Below are positions 37,248-51,603 of a stretch of DNA of 64,000 bases, in pieces; within the stretch, counting starts at the first letter, position 1, and every line of letters begins with the position of its first letter. Location of the stretch: assembly GCA_000310025.1 (NCBI GenBank), contig FN648552.1, positions 1-64,000 of the forward strand, read 5' to 3'. Source of the stretch: Ectocarpus siliculosus. Its lineage: Eukaryota > Sar > Phaeophyceae > Ectocarpales > Ectocarpaceae. A program made the position numbers and the translations under genes. The notes beneath the pieces were generated by a model that ran no database searches, had not been told where the DNA came from, and saw only the letters and a list, made by a program, of their open reading frames with translations.

Positions 37248-40200
37248 ATGATCCATTACGCTGCGAGAAGAGCGTGTGTCACGAGATTGAGGCAAGGAGG
37301 AGGAGGCCTCAGCCGATGGAGGGCCCCAGGCCGATCACGCTCTGCAGGGACATTTGCTGTCTACGATGCCGATGCGTCCAACCCCACTACCACTACTAGC
37401 AGCACCGCCGTGTCCGCACAGCGGCAGCAGCAGCAGCATCACGGGCAGCAAGAGCAGGGTGGCGCAGAAGCAACATCACTGGCAGAGGAGCATGGGGAAG
37501 GGAGCTTGGAGTATATGTTCGACCGTAGGCCAGCCACTCTGGGTCGGGATGTGGGGCGTATGGTGCGGTCGGGGCAGGACTTCTTGTCACCAGAGGTATG
37601 TGGTAACCGCGAGGTTCTTCTGACTACAATCACAGCAGCAGCGGTAGAGGTCGCTCATTGTTCGCGGTGACTACCCACCCTGGATTGCCTGCTGTGTGCA
37701 AGACGGTGTTGGGCATGCACTGCTGATGTTCGCGCATTGGAAACAGTATGGTGCGACAAGGGTTCTGCCTCTGTATTTTCCGCTGTAGATTTACAGTACA
37801 AATAGATGTTCTTTGTAGTCTTACCATCTTGGGCTGGCGCCAAATATACGGGCGGTGTGGCTGCGGGGAGCAGGGTCTACAGCAGTAGGTAACGAGGAAG
37901 TCTTGGTGTGCGTTGGGGATGTGGGTCTGGGATGTTAACTCGACTCTGCGGTGAGGTTCTTGGGTTCTTGCCACGATTGTGGTGCCTGTCTGGTGGCTCG
38001 GCATCACGTACATGTAGCAGGTCTCGCCGCAACACAAGGAGAAGGTCAAGGGGCATCACATCCTCCTGATGTGTCCGTGTATCCATGTATCCATGTACCC
38101 ATGTCAAGTCTGTAAATGGGCGTTTATCAAAAGGGCAGACAGAGATATCACATCATGTGACCGTCTACGCCAGCAGCAGCACCGATCAGCCCAACAGCAG
38201 TGTTTCTTGTCGTACTGACTTCGTCAGCGGGGTATTTTTCTCAGACATGAGGTCCAGTTACCCCAGTTGCTGAAGGTTTCGAGTGTTGCCTCCGGCGAGC
38301 GCAGGGAGTATTGTAGACTAAAGCACAGTATGGGGCAGGGCAGGTTCTCATCCTCAATGGTGGGCCGTGGCTTGCTTGCCGTGATCCATACTCGTGCAGG
38401 GGGCATCACATGCGGTGCGGGACTATGTTGTTGTCAAGCAGGGAGTTTCTGCCTGCCAACCTAGTTGTAGGTTTCCTCGCCATTCGCGGTTAGAACATTA
38501 GCATTCATCCGCGAGGAGCATAGCGAAAGTGCGCACTTGCTCTAGCTCTGCGCGCCGTACGCACTCAAGTCTGTGCAGCAAGAGCAGCAGTAGCGATCAT
38601 AGCGGTTCTCTCGACACCGCTTTCCAACCGAGCTTCACTTCTTCTCCCTATTCATGGTCCTATCACCTTCAAGAATCGCCGCTCCATCACGGCTTTGCGC
38701 GTTGCATCTGACGCACACATGCCTCCTTCCCCTTTTGTAACCCACCAGATCGTAGACCTGATGGTTAGCGCTAGCACCAGGAGTACCGTGGGGTCACCGC
38801 CACTCCTTGCGGATACGGCAGGCGTCGACGTGTTCGCGGTCATCGCCAAGGCCTACCACAGGCTCAGGAGGCACGACCTCACGCTGCAGCTGTGCGAGGC
38901 CTTTGAGGAGAGCACGGGGGAGCCTCTCGTGCCGTCGACGCCGCAGGGCTTGGTCTGGCTGCTGGGCGCTATGCGGCGGAGGAGCACAACGGCTCCACGT
39001 TCCGGGAGGCGGCCTGGGAGGCATGACAGGGAGGGGGAGGGGGGACGAGAGGTGAAGGAGGTGCTGAGGCGGTACGAGGAGGGGGGCAAGGTGGGTGGTT
39101 CGCTTTGATCCTCCTTTGCCTCTTGCTCTTGTCAGCTCAGCAATGGATACCGTATGAGGGGGAGTACTCTTTGAATACCAGTATTTACTTGGGTTTGCCC
39201 CCCCCCCTTTCGTCCTCTTTTATTTTGTACCGAGCACCGCTGGGTGGGAGTGTAGTTTAGCAGTTTAGCTGATGGTCACGTGGTATACTGTATCAGGTCA
39301 TGAGGTGTGTCACATGACATGGTTGGCCGCAGTATTTTGGGTCTGGTTCCACACGATACGTTGCATTTTGGTTTCGCTATGGTTGTCCCGCTAGTCTGCC
39401 GGGAGACTCGAGAGAGTCAAGGCGTGTCTCTAAGGTGTGTCCTATGCAATCCTCTATACAAACCACGTTTGGATAGGATGCCGTGGCATTGGCTGTAGCT
39501 TCGACCGGCGGTACACAAGCCACAACCTTTTTGAGTTGTCTGTCCAACACGTTGACCTTCTTTGGTACATTGTCTTCGTTGGCACGGCGGTGACCTTGAT
39601 TGCAACAGTCACCATTTCAGTGTTGCATACATGGGAGAGGTACAACCAAGCAACCAACCCGTGTGTGTGTGACTGACGTAACGGCAGTCGCTTGACAATT
39701 CCAAGGGTGTGTTGGCTTCTCTTCTTCAAGAGTACGATTCGCACGGGCTCGGCTCCTGTCGACATTATCCCACTACAGTATGCCATTCTTCCAGCAGTAT
39801 GACATAATTATTGTTTAAGCTATGGCTTCGCTCTGCTCGAATCTCCATGATTGCCATTAGTGAGGTTTTCGCCCTCCCCATCGCCCCAACTTTTTCGGCG
39901 CCCTAATTCCTAGTTATTCCGATTATGCGCTTTCTCTGCAGCTTTGAACGGTAGAAATGCTTGAAGAGTTTTTCCCTCACGTGTCGTCCACTGCCTTCTA
40001 CCTCTTCGCTTAAGGAAGGATACCTTCGGTAGCACCCGCGGTGAATATCAAGTCCATCACCGGGTACACTTATCGTCATCACGGCGTTGCACTTGCAGTA
40101 GGACCTTGCTGGGATACATGTGTCTACGTCTACAACAAGAGCAGGTAGCGTTGCTGCAAGTTTTGCTCGAGTTGCACGTCGAACCGCGATTTGCTGTCCG

Positions 40201-43200
40201 TTGACTCCCCAGTTCACTCCAATCGGGTTTTGACCGTTATGACAGGACGTTCCTGTGGTAGCGTACAAGGCTGCCGTCGAGGCTCTCGCTGGCTGTCACT
40301 GCACGGTGGCGTTAGAAATGGCCCAAGAAGCCCGCTCGAAGCTCGGAGACTCAGCAGAGGTGGGGGACAATGGACTCAAGCGCGCGTGTGGCCAATCAGA
40401 ATACCAGCCATACCCTTTACGGTGTCTTTTTTTGTAGCTGGGACCCCAGGCCATCGGTCGGCGATTGACTGGGGTTGATGTTTGGCGCCAGCATCTTGGG
40501 AGGCATTCCTGCGTTACACCACGCGAGGGATTCCGAATATCTAGAGCAGTACCCCCCTACAACCCAAACGCGTTTTTCTTTACTTTCGAACATGGTCCAT
40601 TTTATCTTGATGTTTGGAGTTTGGGACACTGCTGTGGGATACTTGGGAGGCCATGAAGAGAGGAGAGCAAACCCTTCATGTCGATATGCGAAAATGGTGC
40701 TTACGAAGTGGCCAAGGGGCAAGAGCTAACGCCTACGTACAGTATTGCTCACAAACTACTCGGAAGTCTTCCGCCTTTCGACCTTTGTTTTTCGTTCTTG
40801 TCACGGTGGAGCTCTGGTAGACGTCAGCAGCTGCAAAGCCCATGGTGGAAGAGCGTATCGCCACACCTATAGTATAATACCAAGCACTCGGAGAGTGAAG
40901 CAATCTCTCGGCGTACCGACCTATTTTGAAGTGGCACCTAGACCAGCACTTCGTATTCGAGAAACGTTGACGTTAACGTACTGCCACCGTTCGAGCTATC
41001 AACTGAGACTGTGTTGAGTCCAACGACACACATCCTTCCCCAACCCCAATGTAATTGTATCGTTCCCCAACCCCAACGTTTTTCGGGGGGACTGTGGTGC
41101 TACCCTCAGGGGCTGTGTGAGGTGTATGTAGCAGTGATGAAGCAGTGTATTGAGCAGCAAGAGCCTGACGTGATGCGAGACGTCCTCGAGGAGAGAATAC
41201 AAGCAGGCGGGACCATGGCTCCGGATGCACGTGCTTATGAGCTAGCCCTGGGATGCCTGGGAAAGGTGTGTCGAGTTGGTAGTGTTGTTGTATCATGGAC
41301 AACGAAGAAAGCTCCCGTGTTGTATTCTGTTAATAGCAGAGCGCATATTCTGTTAATAGCAGAGCGGTGGTTGCACATTTGCCTGAAGGTGTCGGATGCA
41401 AATAGTTTGATAGTTTAGTCTCGTCGTCGGTGGTTGCGGTGGGATGAAGGTTGTGCAGCAGTAGCACTGGATGATCACTTTTCCCGACGTCACCACCTGA
41501 AACACAATTATGCAATGAATCGTGTCATCAGTTTTTGCTGCAGTCGTCAATGCCAGCATGTAACCATGTAAATCATGTTAATTAGTGATTCAATCATGCA
41601 AATCATTCAATGGTGCATTCGTGGAATTATTCAATCGTGCAAGCACTCACGTTGTCATGCTTTGATGCAATCATCAATGCCATCAGGTAATCATGCAATG
41701 ATTCAATGATGAAAATCATTCAATCATCTTGGCAATCATGTGATCCGATCGCTTTTTAACTTTTTAGGCGAGACGCATGTCTGAAGCTCTGGAGCTGTTT
41801 GGCGAGATGCTGGAGTCGGGGGTACAGCCTAACGCCATCGCGATCAACCACATGCTGTCGGGCTGTGCCAGAGACGCGGACAAGTTCTGGAGACATGCCA
41901 ACACCATTTTCGAGGTAACACTAGTGCCAGCGCCAGCGCTAGTACTGTCGTTAGTCTGTGCCAGAAATACTTTCGATCTGAAAGCAGGCTGATTGAATAT
42001 GAAGATTGGGCGTACTTGTGATTTGAAATCCTCGCTTGAAGATCAGTTGAGGTTTTTCAGAGAGCTAGGTATATAAATTTTGAGATTTCGAATTCGCACT
42101 ACAATACCGAAAACATTGAGGTAGTCTCATTCGAGGTTGCAGAGGCCTTTTGGAGTGGACAACTAGCTTAGGAGGTTTTTGCATCCGACGGCCGACTATG
42201 ACATCTAAGGTGAAACGGCGATGGGGCGGTGAGCGTTCGGTAGTGCATGGTCAGTTCCCACGTGCAGGTACATTACTGCTGTGTGGCTCTGCCGCTGCTG
42301 TGTTGCTGCCCTGCGCTACCGCTGCAAAAGCTGCTGCTGGTGCCTTGCTGTGGTATTGCGTCCCCATATCCGAAATTACAATAATACAGTAGCCGGAAAG
42401 GAGAAAGACGACTCACCCAACCCTTGATGTTGCATTGAGGACATGACATGCAGAGTCCTGGCCCCAGTCCTCTATGTCCATCCCTGTACAGCAACACGGT
42501 CACGATGGTGCGGTGTCCTCAGGGTATGGCGCAGCGATGGGGGGTGGCACCAAACGTCTACCACTACACGTCCCTTGTTACCTGTCTTCTGAAGGCCGGC
42601 CAGTGGAGCGAGGCTATCGCATTGACGGATAAGATGGAGGTCGGTGCGCTCGCCGTGCTAAACGTACACGTCTTGGTGTAGGCTTGAAACATACAGCGGC
42701 GTTGTATCGTGCTTGGGCTTCGCAGACGCACGCATCACGACGACAGCAGGGGGTACAGCGACGTCAAGTTTTTTTTTCGCATATAGTATGGTATATACAT
42801 GTACAGCAATGGCGCACTGGGGAGGAGCTTAGGAAAGAGATGCACCACGCGACGTGTGTGTGCCCCTGCATCTGACTAGAGTCCCTCTTGGAAAGGTACC
42901 CTGCGAAACTAGGCGAAGAAGTTCATTTCGAAAGTCTACTGGCATACGTGTGGCTGCTGTGTTCTCCTTTTCCACGAGACACGAGTCGTTTGAGAGAAGC
43001 AAGTCGCCCGTCGCCCTACCGTTGGAACAGATTCCTCACAGCGGAGCTAGGTGTTGTGCACGTGATCCCACGGGGCTGACCCCAAGCGTCTGCAAATGCC
43101 AGCATTTAGGGTTAATGTTTCGAGGGCGCGCGGTGGAGGTACCTCAAGGCAACTGACCGTTTTATTGCTATGATGTGTGTTGTGTGTGTTGTCAGTCCGT

Positions 43201-46200
43201 GCAGATTTCCCAGCACCGCCCGGGTATTGTAATTGTTTGCTCGTTTGAGTCTTGGTGTCCTCAACACGCCTCACCCTTTGCTATTCGATGCGATGCGATA
43301 CGACACGAACGCGGTGCGGCGGCTTGCTTGATGCTGTGCTTTGCAGGGTGAGGGCATTCCCCCCAACTCGCGCTTCCTGGACCACATGATGCAAGCTAGC
43401 GTGGCTGCCAAGCAGTGGGTAACCGCGGAGGCGATATTTCGAGCCATGACGGAGAAGTACGGGCACTCGAACGTCGTCACCCGCCAGAGCACAATGGATT
43501 TCATACAGGTGCGGGTGGGATCGACATCGCAATTAACATGACGGCATGGCTCTACGGTAATGTCGTACCCTGGCTATAGGTGGCAAGTGGAGCTTCTTAC
43601 ATTTTGGCAGAAGCTCTCACGTGGCTTGCCAGATGGTTTTGACGAGCTTCGCTGCTGCAGCGTTTGGTTTAGGCTTTTTTTTTGTCTTCTGCATGCGTCA
43701 GCCGCATGGGCCATGGCATCTTCGAAAGGTCGTTCTCTGTCGGCGGAAATAATCTTGCTGTCGGTACGTCCGTGCTGCTTCATTTCGTGTGCTTCGGACG
43801 GTGACACAGCATTTAACGCTTCGGAACTTTGCATCCCGTTGGCTATCAATCTAAACGGAGCAAGATGGATTTTTTTTTAAGCGCCAAGCGGCGTACTGTA
43901 CCGTTCACGCCTCTGATAATGATGACGGTACCGATGGGACACATGCCTTGAATGCGTTCTGTGTGCTGAACGTTTCGCGTCCTGCATGCGGTTTCTACAC
44001 CAGTTGTCCGGCAGCAAGCTGACCTTAAGAATCATCGTATGTGACGATTCGCCGTTCTGTCGCAATTTGGTGCAAGTTTTTTCCCGTGTTTCCGCCTTCC
44101 TCTGATGCCATACCATTGGACCGCTGGTTTTACCTTGCACGGTTTTTGGTGCACGTGGGGTGTCTGTCCAATCCCAATCCCGCAGTCAATGGTGATGCAG
44201 AAGAAGCTGCGAAAGGTTATTTCGTACGTGGCTAGGATTCAAGACTTGCCCTTGAAAGGACCCTCTCGCTCCAAAGGACGAAAAAACACGATGGACACCG
44301 CTCTTCTCAAGTGGTTCAGGGCCATCCCAGGCGTCAGCTCCGAGGTAAGGACGCCTTCAACAGTAAGAGTAACGGTGCTACTTTTGTCGATTTCGCCCCA
44401 TTCCCCTTGGCCAGTCACCGAAAGCGCTTGTGGAGTTAGCCAAAAACTTGCTTGGTGAACTACACGTTGTTGGACATGCTTCTGCACCCAGTGGGTGAGT
44501 GTGCGCTGTTCGTGTTGTGCGTCATGCTTCATTTAACTTGTCTGCCTGCTGCCTGCCCTGAACCTATGCTGGCTACACTGAAACGACCTTTTTTTATTTA
44601 TTTTTCCCTAACTATTACACAATGAGACATCTCTATCCATAGAAAAAGAGTCCAAGAGGGATAGATTATCAATGAATTCAGAGCGTCAGAGGAAGGTACT
44701 TGTATTTCTGTTTCCGCCATGTCTTATTTTTGAGTTTCCGCCGTGTCTCTGTGTAACTGCCGGGTTTTTTTTTTTTCCAGGCGATGGCGGGTGTCCTGAT
44801 GACAATGCTCGACAAGGGCGTCCGGCTGCACCCGGATTCTTACAGCGTCGTTATCTCCAAAGCTAACCAGGTATTAAGTACGTTCGTTGTTTCGTCCACG
44901 TGGGTTGCTGCTGTCAGCACGTAGCACGACATGTGGGCAGTGGCATGTGTTCGGCAATGGAATAAAACTTAAGGAGACTTGGAAGACGTGGAAGACTTGG
45001 AAGACTTAAGAAGACTTGGGGGATTTATTGGCCGGCGATGGCGCCGCCTTCAATGCAGAGGGGGCTCGCAGATGATGCGGAGCTGATCGCAGCGTTGGTA
45101 ATTCTCTGGGCTTTGTTCTATCAATAGATGACTGATGGTTGTTAGCCGATTTTTCCTGACTCTTGCTTGTGTTGACCATCCCGAACAAAGTCTGGCCACT
45201 AAAAGGTACAAGAGTGCCCTTGTAACAGCGTACATCTGAATCTCCTCATGTGTTGTCCCCATTGGGCCAATTCCATGTATGTCTGAGTTTTGCATTTCCG
45301 TCCGTTGCCGTGAGAGCCATTTTTTATTGGAGCAAGTTGTTGGGTACTTTGGGCTACGCACGACACGGCATTGCGTCGCGAAATACTGTACATTCTTGCA
45401 ACAGACAGGAAGCATTTTTTTAGGGAACAAGCGCTGCTGCGGTCGAAATCGGTCGCGTCTTTCTCCGGAAGCGTTGCAACGTGCATCAAATCATGCATAC
45501 TTATATCCAAACAACAAACAAAAAAACTGGCAGGACGGCAACAAGGAGCTCTCGGGAACGCTGTACAAGATGCTGCTAGCCGCTAATGCCGCTCCGTCGC
45601 TCAGCGCGGCAAACGCGGCTATCAAGGGGAGTGCGACCATCGATGAAGCGCTGGTGAGGCGGTTCGGTGGATTTACACGCCAGTCTGACTTTTTTTTGGA
45701 TTAGTTTCCTCCTATCCTATCCTTCCTACTATTCTGTACATTTGGTTTTGCAGGCCTTGATGGCAACGCCTCGAGAACACCACATGTTATCTTATTTGCG
45801 TGCGTGATGGCGCCGATCCTATCTGCTTTCACTCGCCAAGTTTTATCATGCATCCGATTTAACATGGTCTCTACTAGATGCTTCTTGGAGTCCGTAGTGC
45901 TGTTGAACATCCCGTTGCCGCGCATACGCCATTTTGTCTGTGTAGGCGACGGTGGAGACTTTACGAGAGCAGGGGCTATCGCCGGACAAGTTTACTTTTG
46001 CGGCGCTTCTTCACTGCTGCAGCGCCGCCGTCGGAGACGACCTACAGGGGCAACGAGCAACCGAGGCAAGGGGGTAACGTGTGAATACCAAAGAAAGGAA
46101 ATGAAGCAAAGCAACCTATTGGAAGCATTACTCTGGTCAGACTAGCAGTACCTCGAAACACGAAGCTTTAATAACAGAACCGGGAACGGAGCAAGAAAGC

Positions 46201-49200
46201 AAGAAGTTTGAAGCATTACAGTGGGCAGACTATTGTAGCAGTGCCTCGAAGCAAGAGACAGGGCTTCAATAGCAGAAGAAGGAACCGGAGCAAGAAGCAA
46301 AGTATGTGAAGCATTAGAGTAGTCACAGTCAGACCAACAGTACCTCGAAGCGAGTGGTTCCAAAGGCCGCTCAAGTTATCTCCAAGAAGGATCAGGGAGT
46401 TGAAGGAACATGGGGTGTTTGGGGCAGTGCACGGGTTTCAGGTTGGGCCACGACAGCAGTGCATCCTACTGTACCGTACATGCGGCATCCAGGCAAGACT
46501 TGGCGAGACCAGCGCGTCATCGAACTCATGCTTGCGCGGTTGGGCCCGTGTGCTCGTGCGCACTATATTAATAGATCTAATTGGCAACCGTTTCCACGCT
46601 AAAAAGCTAATCCTACCTCTTGGTTCTCGTGTTCTTTACTGTTGCGGGTGTCGTTTTTTGTTGAAGGTGTGGGAAGCGATGTGCGGCGAGGGTATTCGTC
46701 CCCACGGAGGGATGCTAGCCTCGTACCTCTTGTCCCTCATGAGGTCCGCAGACTGGAAGACTGCTCTCGACGTTCGAGAAAGGTGTGTTGTTGCTGTGCT
46801 GCTGCTGCTGCGGGTGGTGGGCGTTGTTGTTGTCACAGGATGCTATGTATGTAGTTCCTGTGTTTATTATCTTGGCATCAAGAACGCGCTATTACAGTGC
46901 CTCTCGTTGCATTCTGCCTCTCGAGCGAAGTGATTAGGGCGTCAACGAGCTCTTTGCACGCGAGGCAGCTGATGATCGATTGTGTATAGTGGGTTGTTAC
47001 TGAGCGCGAGAGAGGGTATCTCGCCACGTGAACATCATGAATTTCGTGATCCTTATCCTTCCTCATTCCGTTCTAATGTACTGGGGGTTGTTAGGTTACT
47101 CTGATCACTCTGATTTTGCGGTTCTAGCTGGGAGAGTTCACGTTTCAGAACACCCACGCTTTTCTCGAAGCCCTCTTGGTGTGGACCGTTGATTTTTGTC
47201 CTCCGAACGTTAACGGTCGGGCCTGTGCTTGATTCTCTACCGGTGCTTGAACTGCTTTTTTTCTGTCTGCATCACGCCTGCTATGGTATGAAGGTATCGC
47301 GGCGATGAGGAGGAATTTCAGCTGTCTCACGCGGAGAGGCACGTCCACAAGCTGGACTTTGTCGCCAGGGAGGAGGCCGTGGTAGACGGTGTTGTGGCCA
47401 ACGGGCTCGTAGATAACAAACAGCCCGACCTGGCGTTGGCGTACGTGCTGGAAGTCCTCAAGGCTCGGGAGGAGGTGAGTTAGTTGTTCACAGCTTGTCA
47501 TCGCTTGCCATAGCTTGTCATCTTGTGTTGCAAGACTGTTACAATAAGGATTAGGGTGAGGGTTAGGATGTGAGTTCTTCATACTTGTCATGGCTTTCCT
47601 AGCTTGTCATGGCCTGCCATCACTGCCCACTACAATAGGTCCTCGTGTGTAGCATGGTCGTTGCTGTTAATATCAGGTTCTTTTGAGTATGGGAGACGGA
47701 GTTATCGCGATATCCTTGGTACCATCCCTCCCGCTCCATTATGGTGGTCGATCGTATTATAGTCGGAAGCGGTGTATTTCGTATTTTGCTAGCACCATGC
47801 AGGGTACAGGTATATTGGTAGGATGTTGCAGTTGGAAACATGTTGCGCCAATCACACACACCGACCCATTTGGTCGTTGTGTCAAGCTGTATCATTACAA
47901 CTGCGGTTTAGATGCGGTTCCAATCATTGCTGTGCCATGCAGTTTGGAAGGCATGGTGGCACGCATATGTACGCCTATTTATTATGACATTGTCGCTTTG
48001 GGACGTTCATGTAGGCAGTCGAGTCTCTTTGATGCCCTTGTAAGCGCAAGCAGTGATGCCCACATCCATCCGGAGGCGTTGTGTCCATGACAATCTCTTC
48101 CTCCTCAACATGCTTTGCGATCGTTGCTTCATGTCTTGACGAACATGATGCCCTCTTGACAGGAGGGTGCCAGCGACATCGGCAGCGATAGCGACTTGAA
48201 GCACTTCATCGACGAGGACAATCACACTGTTCTCGCGGGCATAAGAGCTTGCAAGCAGGTCGGCTCGTGCGAGACCGCCATGGGTTTGCTAGAGGCCTGT
48301 GAGGCGAGATGGGCGAGGGGGCCTCTGGAGCGGGATGCGGGGAGAGGGGATGGGGGTGAGGAAGGGCAGTGGGCCCAGCACGAGTGGCGACAGATGCTGG
48401 TCAGAACAAGACTCTCCAGGAGGTAGGTCAACCATGTGAACAAACATTAAATAGAGAGAACTAATGATGGAGATGCGAGGCATACCGCAGACACAAAGAC
48501 GAAGAGAATGAAAATACTGACATGAGGGAGGAGCTACGATCCCTGCGGTACAGCGCTAATGAGCTGGGGTCGGCGAAACTGTTGCAATACGATTGATGAA
48601 CGAGGTCCAGGATGTAAAACAGGTCTTGATTGCTTGTTTAGAAGGAACGAGAAAGCAACCAGACGACTGTCGTGTGAACCCTGCTATGACTTCTTCATGC
48701 TTTGACTTTGAGGGAAAAAAGAGACACCCGTAGCAAACGAATTGGGTCCCGGGCTTTACTGTTGAGCGTTGGAAGACATGACTCTTCTTGTTGGAGCTTT
48801 CGAAGGTTTGCCGAAGCCAACCAGGGCTGGCCTTGCTGACACCTGTGGAGGTTCATCTTCCGTACGAGGCTCTCCTTGCAAGAAAAAAGCCCGTCTTCCC
48901 GGCCTATGACTACTGCTGAATGCGAAAGTGATGCGTACGCCGCTCTTCACCGCCGAAAGCTTTGTTTTGATTTCTTCTTGCTTCTCGATGTCTCTTCCTA
49001 CAACCTCTAGGCCACGAAACAAGCCATATGCGCTGCTCCACCGGAATTTTTCGCCTTCGAATAGACGTTGATATGTATGACCTCGCGCCTGAGGATATTA
49101 CACCCAGCTGTGTCCCCTTCGGAGAGACGCCGTGGCTCTAGTTGATCATTTATTGGATGCTCCTTGTGCTGGTGCTCCACCCTACATTGTCGTGTACGTC

Positions 49201-50540
49201 TACTTCCTTTGATGATGTCTGGGCTACCTTGCACCTCCTATTTGTTGTCCTTGTTGCTTGTTGTTGTCGTTCGGTCAGACGGTTGTACGACTGCTTGATT
49301 TCCGTGCTGGATGAGAAGGATCACGACTTTGGCGACATTCGACGGGTGCTGGAGAGAGGCATGAGGAACGGCGCCGTGTCGTTGATGAAAGACGTGAGGA
49401 TGAGCAGGATCAATTGATTACATGGTGTTCGCGCAGGGATAGCAGATAAATAGCTGTCCAGCAGTAGTGTGTCTCCATGTGGTTGGTTTTGTGGTTGCAT
49501 GGAAGACATGTTGGGGATATCTCGGAGATCTGCCGTAGATACCTTGGAAATGCTTGTAGACATCCGAACAGAACCTGATGCTTGTTGGTTAACTAGTTGC
49601 AGCAGAGGATGGAGTCCGGGAGGAAAGACCCTCATCGTACTTGTAGTGGCCGGTTCTACCGTGCGATCGATTTCGCCGCCCCCGTACGCCCCAATCCGAA
49701 TCGAATGATGGAACACTACTCGCGTTGTTCTCGTTTTGTGGCAGCGGCGGCTCGGTTGCCATACATTACATGTGCATGTCCGCAGCTGTAGAGCAACACG
49801 TGAGGGGTTTTTTGAAATTGCGCACTTGGTGAGTCGTGATGCGGCTCCTGGCGAGCAGCTACTTTTACACTGTGGTTTTGCTTGAACCTCTTGCGTCGGA
49901 GTCACCCCCCCCCCCACCCCCTTGCCCGTACTGCGTATCCCTTCACTACCTGCAGCAACAAGGTGGCACGTCGGCGGATCAGGCGGTGGACTTCCACGGC
50001 TGGTCCACGCGAAGCGCCGGGTGCATCGTCCGCTGCATCATCGAAGACCTCACCCTTGGCCAGGACTTCCTCCATCGAACGGGCCAGTACGACCTCGGCC
50101 GAGCGGCCCTCGCACAGGGCCTGCGGGAATTCGGCAACGTCAGCGATAGGTGGCACGTTGACAGTCCCGACCCCAGGGGCAGGCGGCGGGAGTTCGCCGA
50201 CGGTGTGACTCCGGCCCGGTTCGCGGAACGAGAGTATGGTAAAGGCCGGAAACGGAATCCCGAAAGCACGCCGCGTTGGGTGAAACCCGAGGGGGGCTGG
50301 GACGGATGTGGGTCCGACGAGAGTCAAGCCAGGTGGTGGGAGAAGCAGAAGCGCTTGTCCCTGGTTGTGGGGAGGCCTAGACCGCCCCCGTGCATCCGTA
50401 ACGCGGTGGAGGAGTTCTGCATGCTGGGGGTGTCCCCGCCCCTTAGGGTGCAGAAGGCGGCGTCCAACCCCGGGATCTTGACCATCGAGCCGGAGGACGT
50501 GCAGGCGTGGTTGGGGCGAAATCCGCGCATTTTGTCGTGA
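37248..50540 (+). CDS. Pentatricopeptide repeat protein with C-terminal SMR domain
   Basis: Exons: 37248-37595, 38674-39090, 40246-40359, 41122-41265, 41768-41914, 42523-42639, 43347-43508, 44186-44344, 44781-44870, 45534-45653, 45946-46065, 46667-46782, 47294-47474, 48163-48422, 49279-49393, 49956-50540 (TGA). Phases close; about 1064 residues. An extra in-frame 87-nt exon at 40650-40736 is possible. The first 40 residues are Arg/Ala-rich without acidic residues, like a mitochondrial presequence, and no bipartite plastid signal is seen. Many exons are close to PPR-motif size: MSEALELFGEMLESGVQPNA, WGVAPNVYHYTSLVTCLLKA, GEGIPPNSRFLDHMMQASVA, LREQGLSPDKFTFAALLHCC. The last exon has an SMR-like domain (VDFHGWSTRSAG ... 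LSLVVGRPRPP ... EPEDVQAWLGRN). PPR-SMR proteins bind organellar RNA and act in RNA processing or translation; the target is unknown. The intron after 46065 starts with GC. Confidence 0.88.
41565..41755. repeat. AT-rich intronic repeat cluster
   Basis: A PPR-SMR intron segment in which short variants of gcaatcat, gattcaatcatgcaa and aaatcattcaat recur many times. It is degenerate, with no constant period, and is probably old minisatellite material. Confidence 0.5.
46122..46352. repeat. Diverged tandem repeat, ~90-98 bp unit, 2.5 copies
   Basis: gaagcatta recurs at 46122, 46210 and 46308, followed each time by gtcagac or gcagac, then gcagt(g/a)cctcgaa. It lies in the PPR-SMR intron that follows the GC donor at 46066. 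Confidence 0.65.
47549..47567. repeat. Telomere-like G-rich motif
   Basis: ggattagggtgagggttagg holds degenerate TTAGGG units in a PPR-SMR intron. It is flanked by several copies of agcttgtcat/ggcctgccat. Confidence 0.45.
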
Positions 50541-51603
50541 TTTTTTTTTGTTAGTTGTGTTTTTACACGTCGGCGGCGGTGTCCTTGCAAACTGGTGTGG
50601 TGGTGTGTACGTCATGGACGTGGCAACCGAGAATGTGCAGCGTGATGTGATGTGGACAATGAGGCCTATCAAAGTGCTGCTGCCAGACGAGTGTTTTGAA
50701 CGGAGGTTTGGGAGAGTAAACACACCCGTGTGTCTCGTGTGCTTGGTCGAAGGTTTGGACTTGGATTTGCGTGCCTGTGGGCAACGAGTATCCTGTATTC
50801 TGGATGCTTCCGTACGAGCGCTCTGCCGGTTGAAGACTTTGAGATGCATAGCGGGAATTTCTTTTAGAGATGCTGCTGATGGTCGCGAGCGTACCGGGGA
50901 CGTTTGCTGGTGTTGCTGTCTGCTGAGCGTTGGACAATGGACATGACGGTTGGCGATCCCACTACACTATTGATAGGTGCATCGATGGTATCAAAAACTT
51001 GCTCAGGCTGAAGGTTGCCCTGCTGCGTGGTATACAGGCATCAATAAACGCCTTTGTTTTGACGGGGTAGCCATGACGTCGTGAAAGAACCATGGCATTT
51101 CACCTCTAGACTACTGCTGCTCTTCGTCGAGGTACATGTGTAGAGTATCCGTCCGCTGGAGCAAGAGCTACGGTAGTCTTGGTCTTGCGCCCATCCCATG
51201 ATACGACTGCAGCACGTGAAAACCGTGAATACTGCGGTAGGAGGAAACTGATCCCCCACGAACACGGGATCGCGGAAATCGCGTCCAAAGGCCAAGGAGG
51301 CAGATTATTTGCTTCACATCACATCACATCACATCACATCATCAAGATCGTTCAGCAACGAAACTTCTGTAAGCTAGCTGGCATCCAAAGAGAGGAAACA
51401 GGCGGACAACCAGGGTGTCCCGCAACAAACATTCATGGCACCGTTCCCACCAGGAACCAACGTCATCGCCGACAAGCACGGCCTTGACGCCTTGACGCCT
51501 TGACAGGTGGACAGGGGAACAATTTTTGCACTTGTGCGTACCATGTCCCAGAGTTACCTAGCCTTTAGGCTGAATCTACACCACCCCGAGGAGGTGAGTC
51601 AAA
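50541..51603. other. Convergent 3' intergenic region, PPR-SMR and APS kinase
   Basis: No gene recognised between the two stop codons. It carries an acatc microsatellite at 51316-51340. It should contain both 3' UTRs. Confidence 0.5.

Noticed and set aside
49902-50849. Long minus-strand open frame of 315 codons
   Set aside because: It is the antisense shadow of the GC-rich PPR-SMR last exon, whose plus-strand frame has SMR motifs and a closing splice phase.
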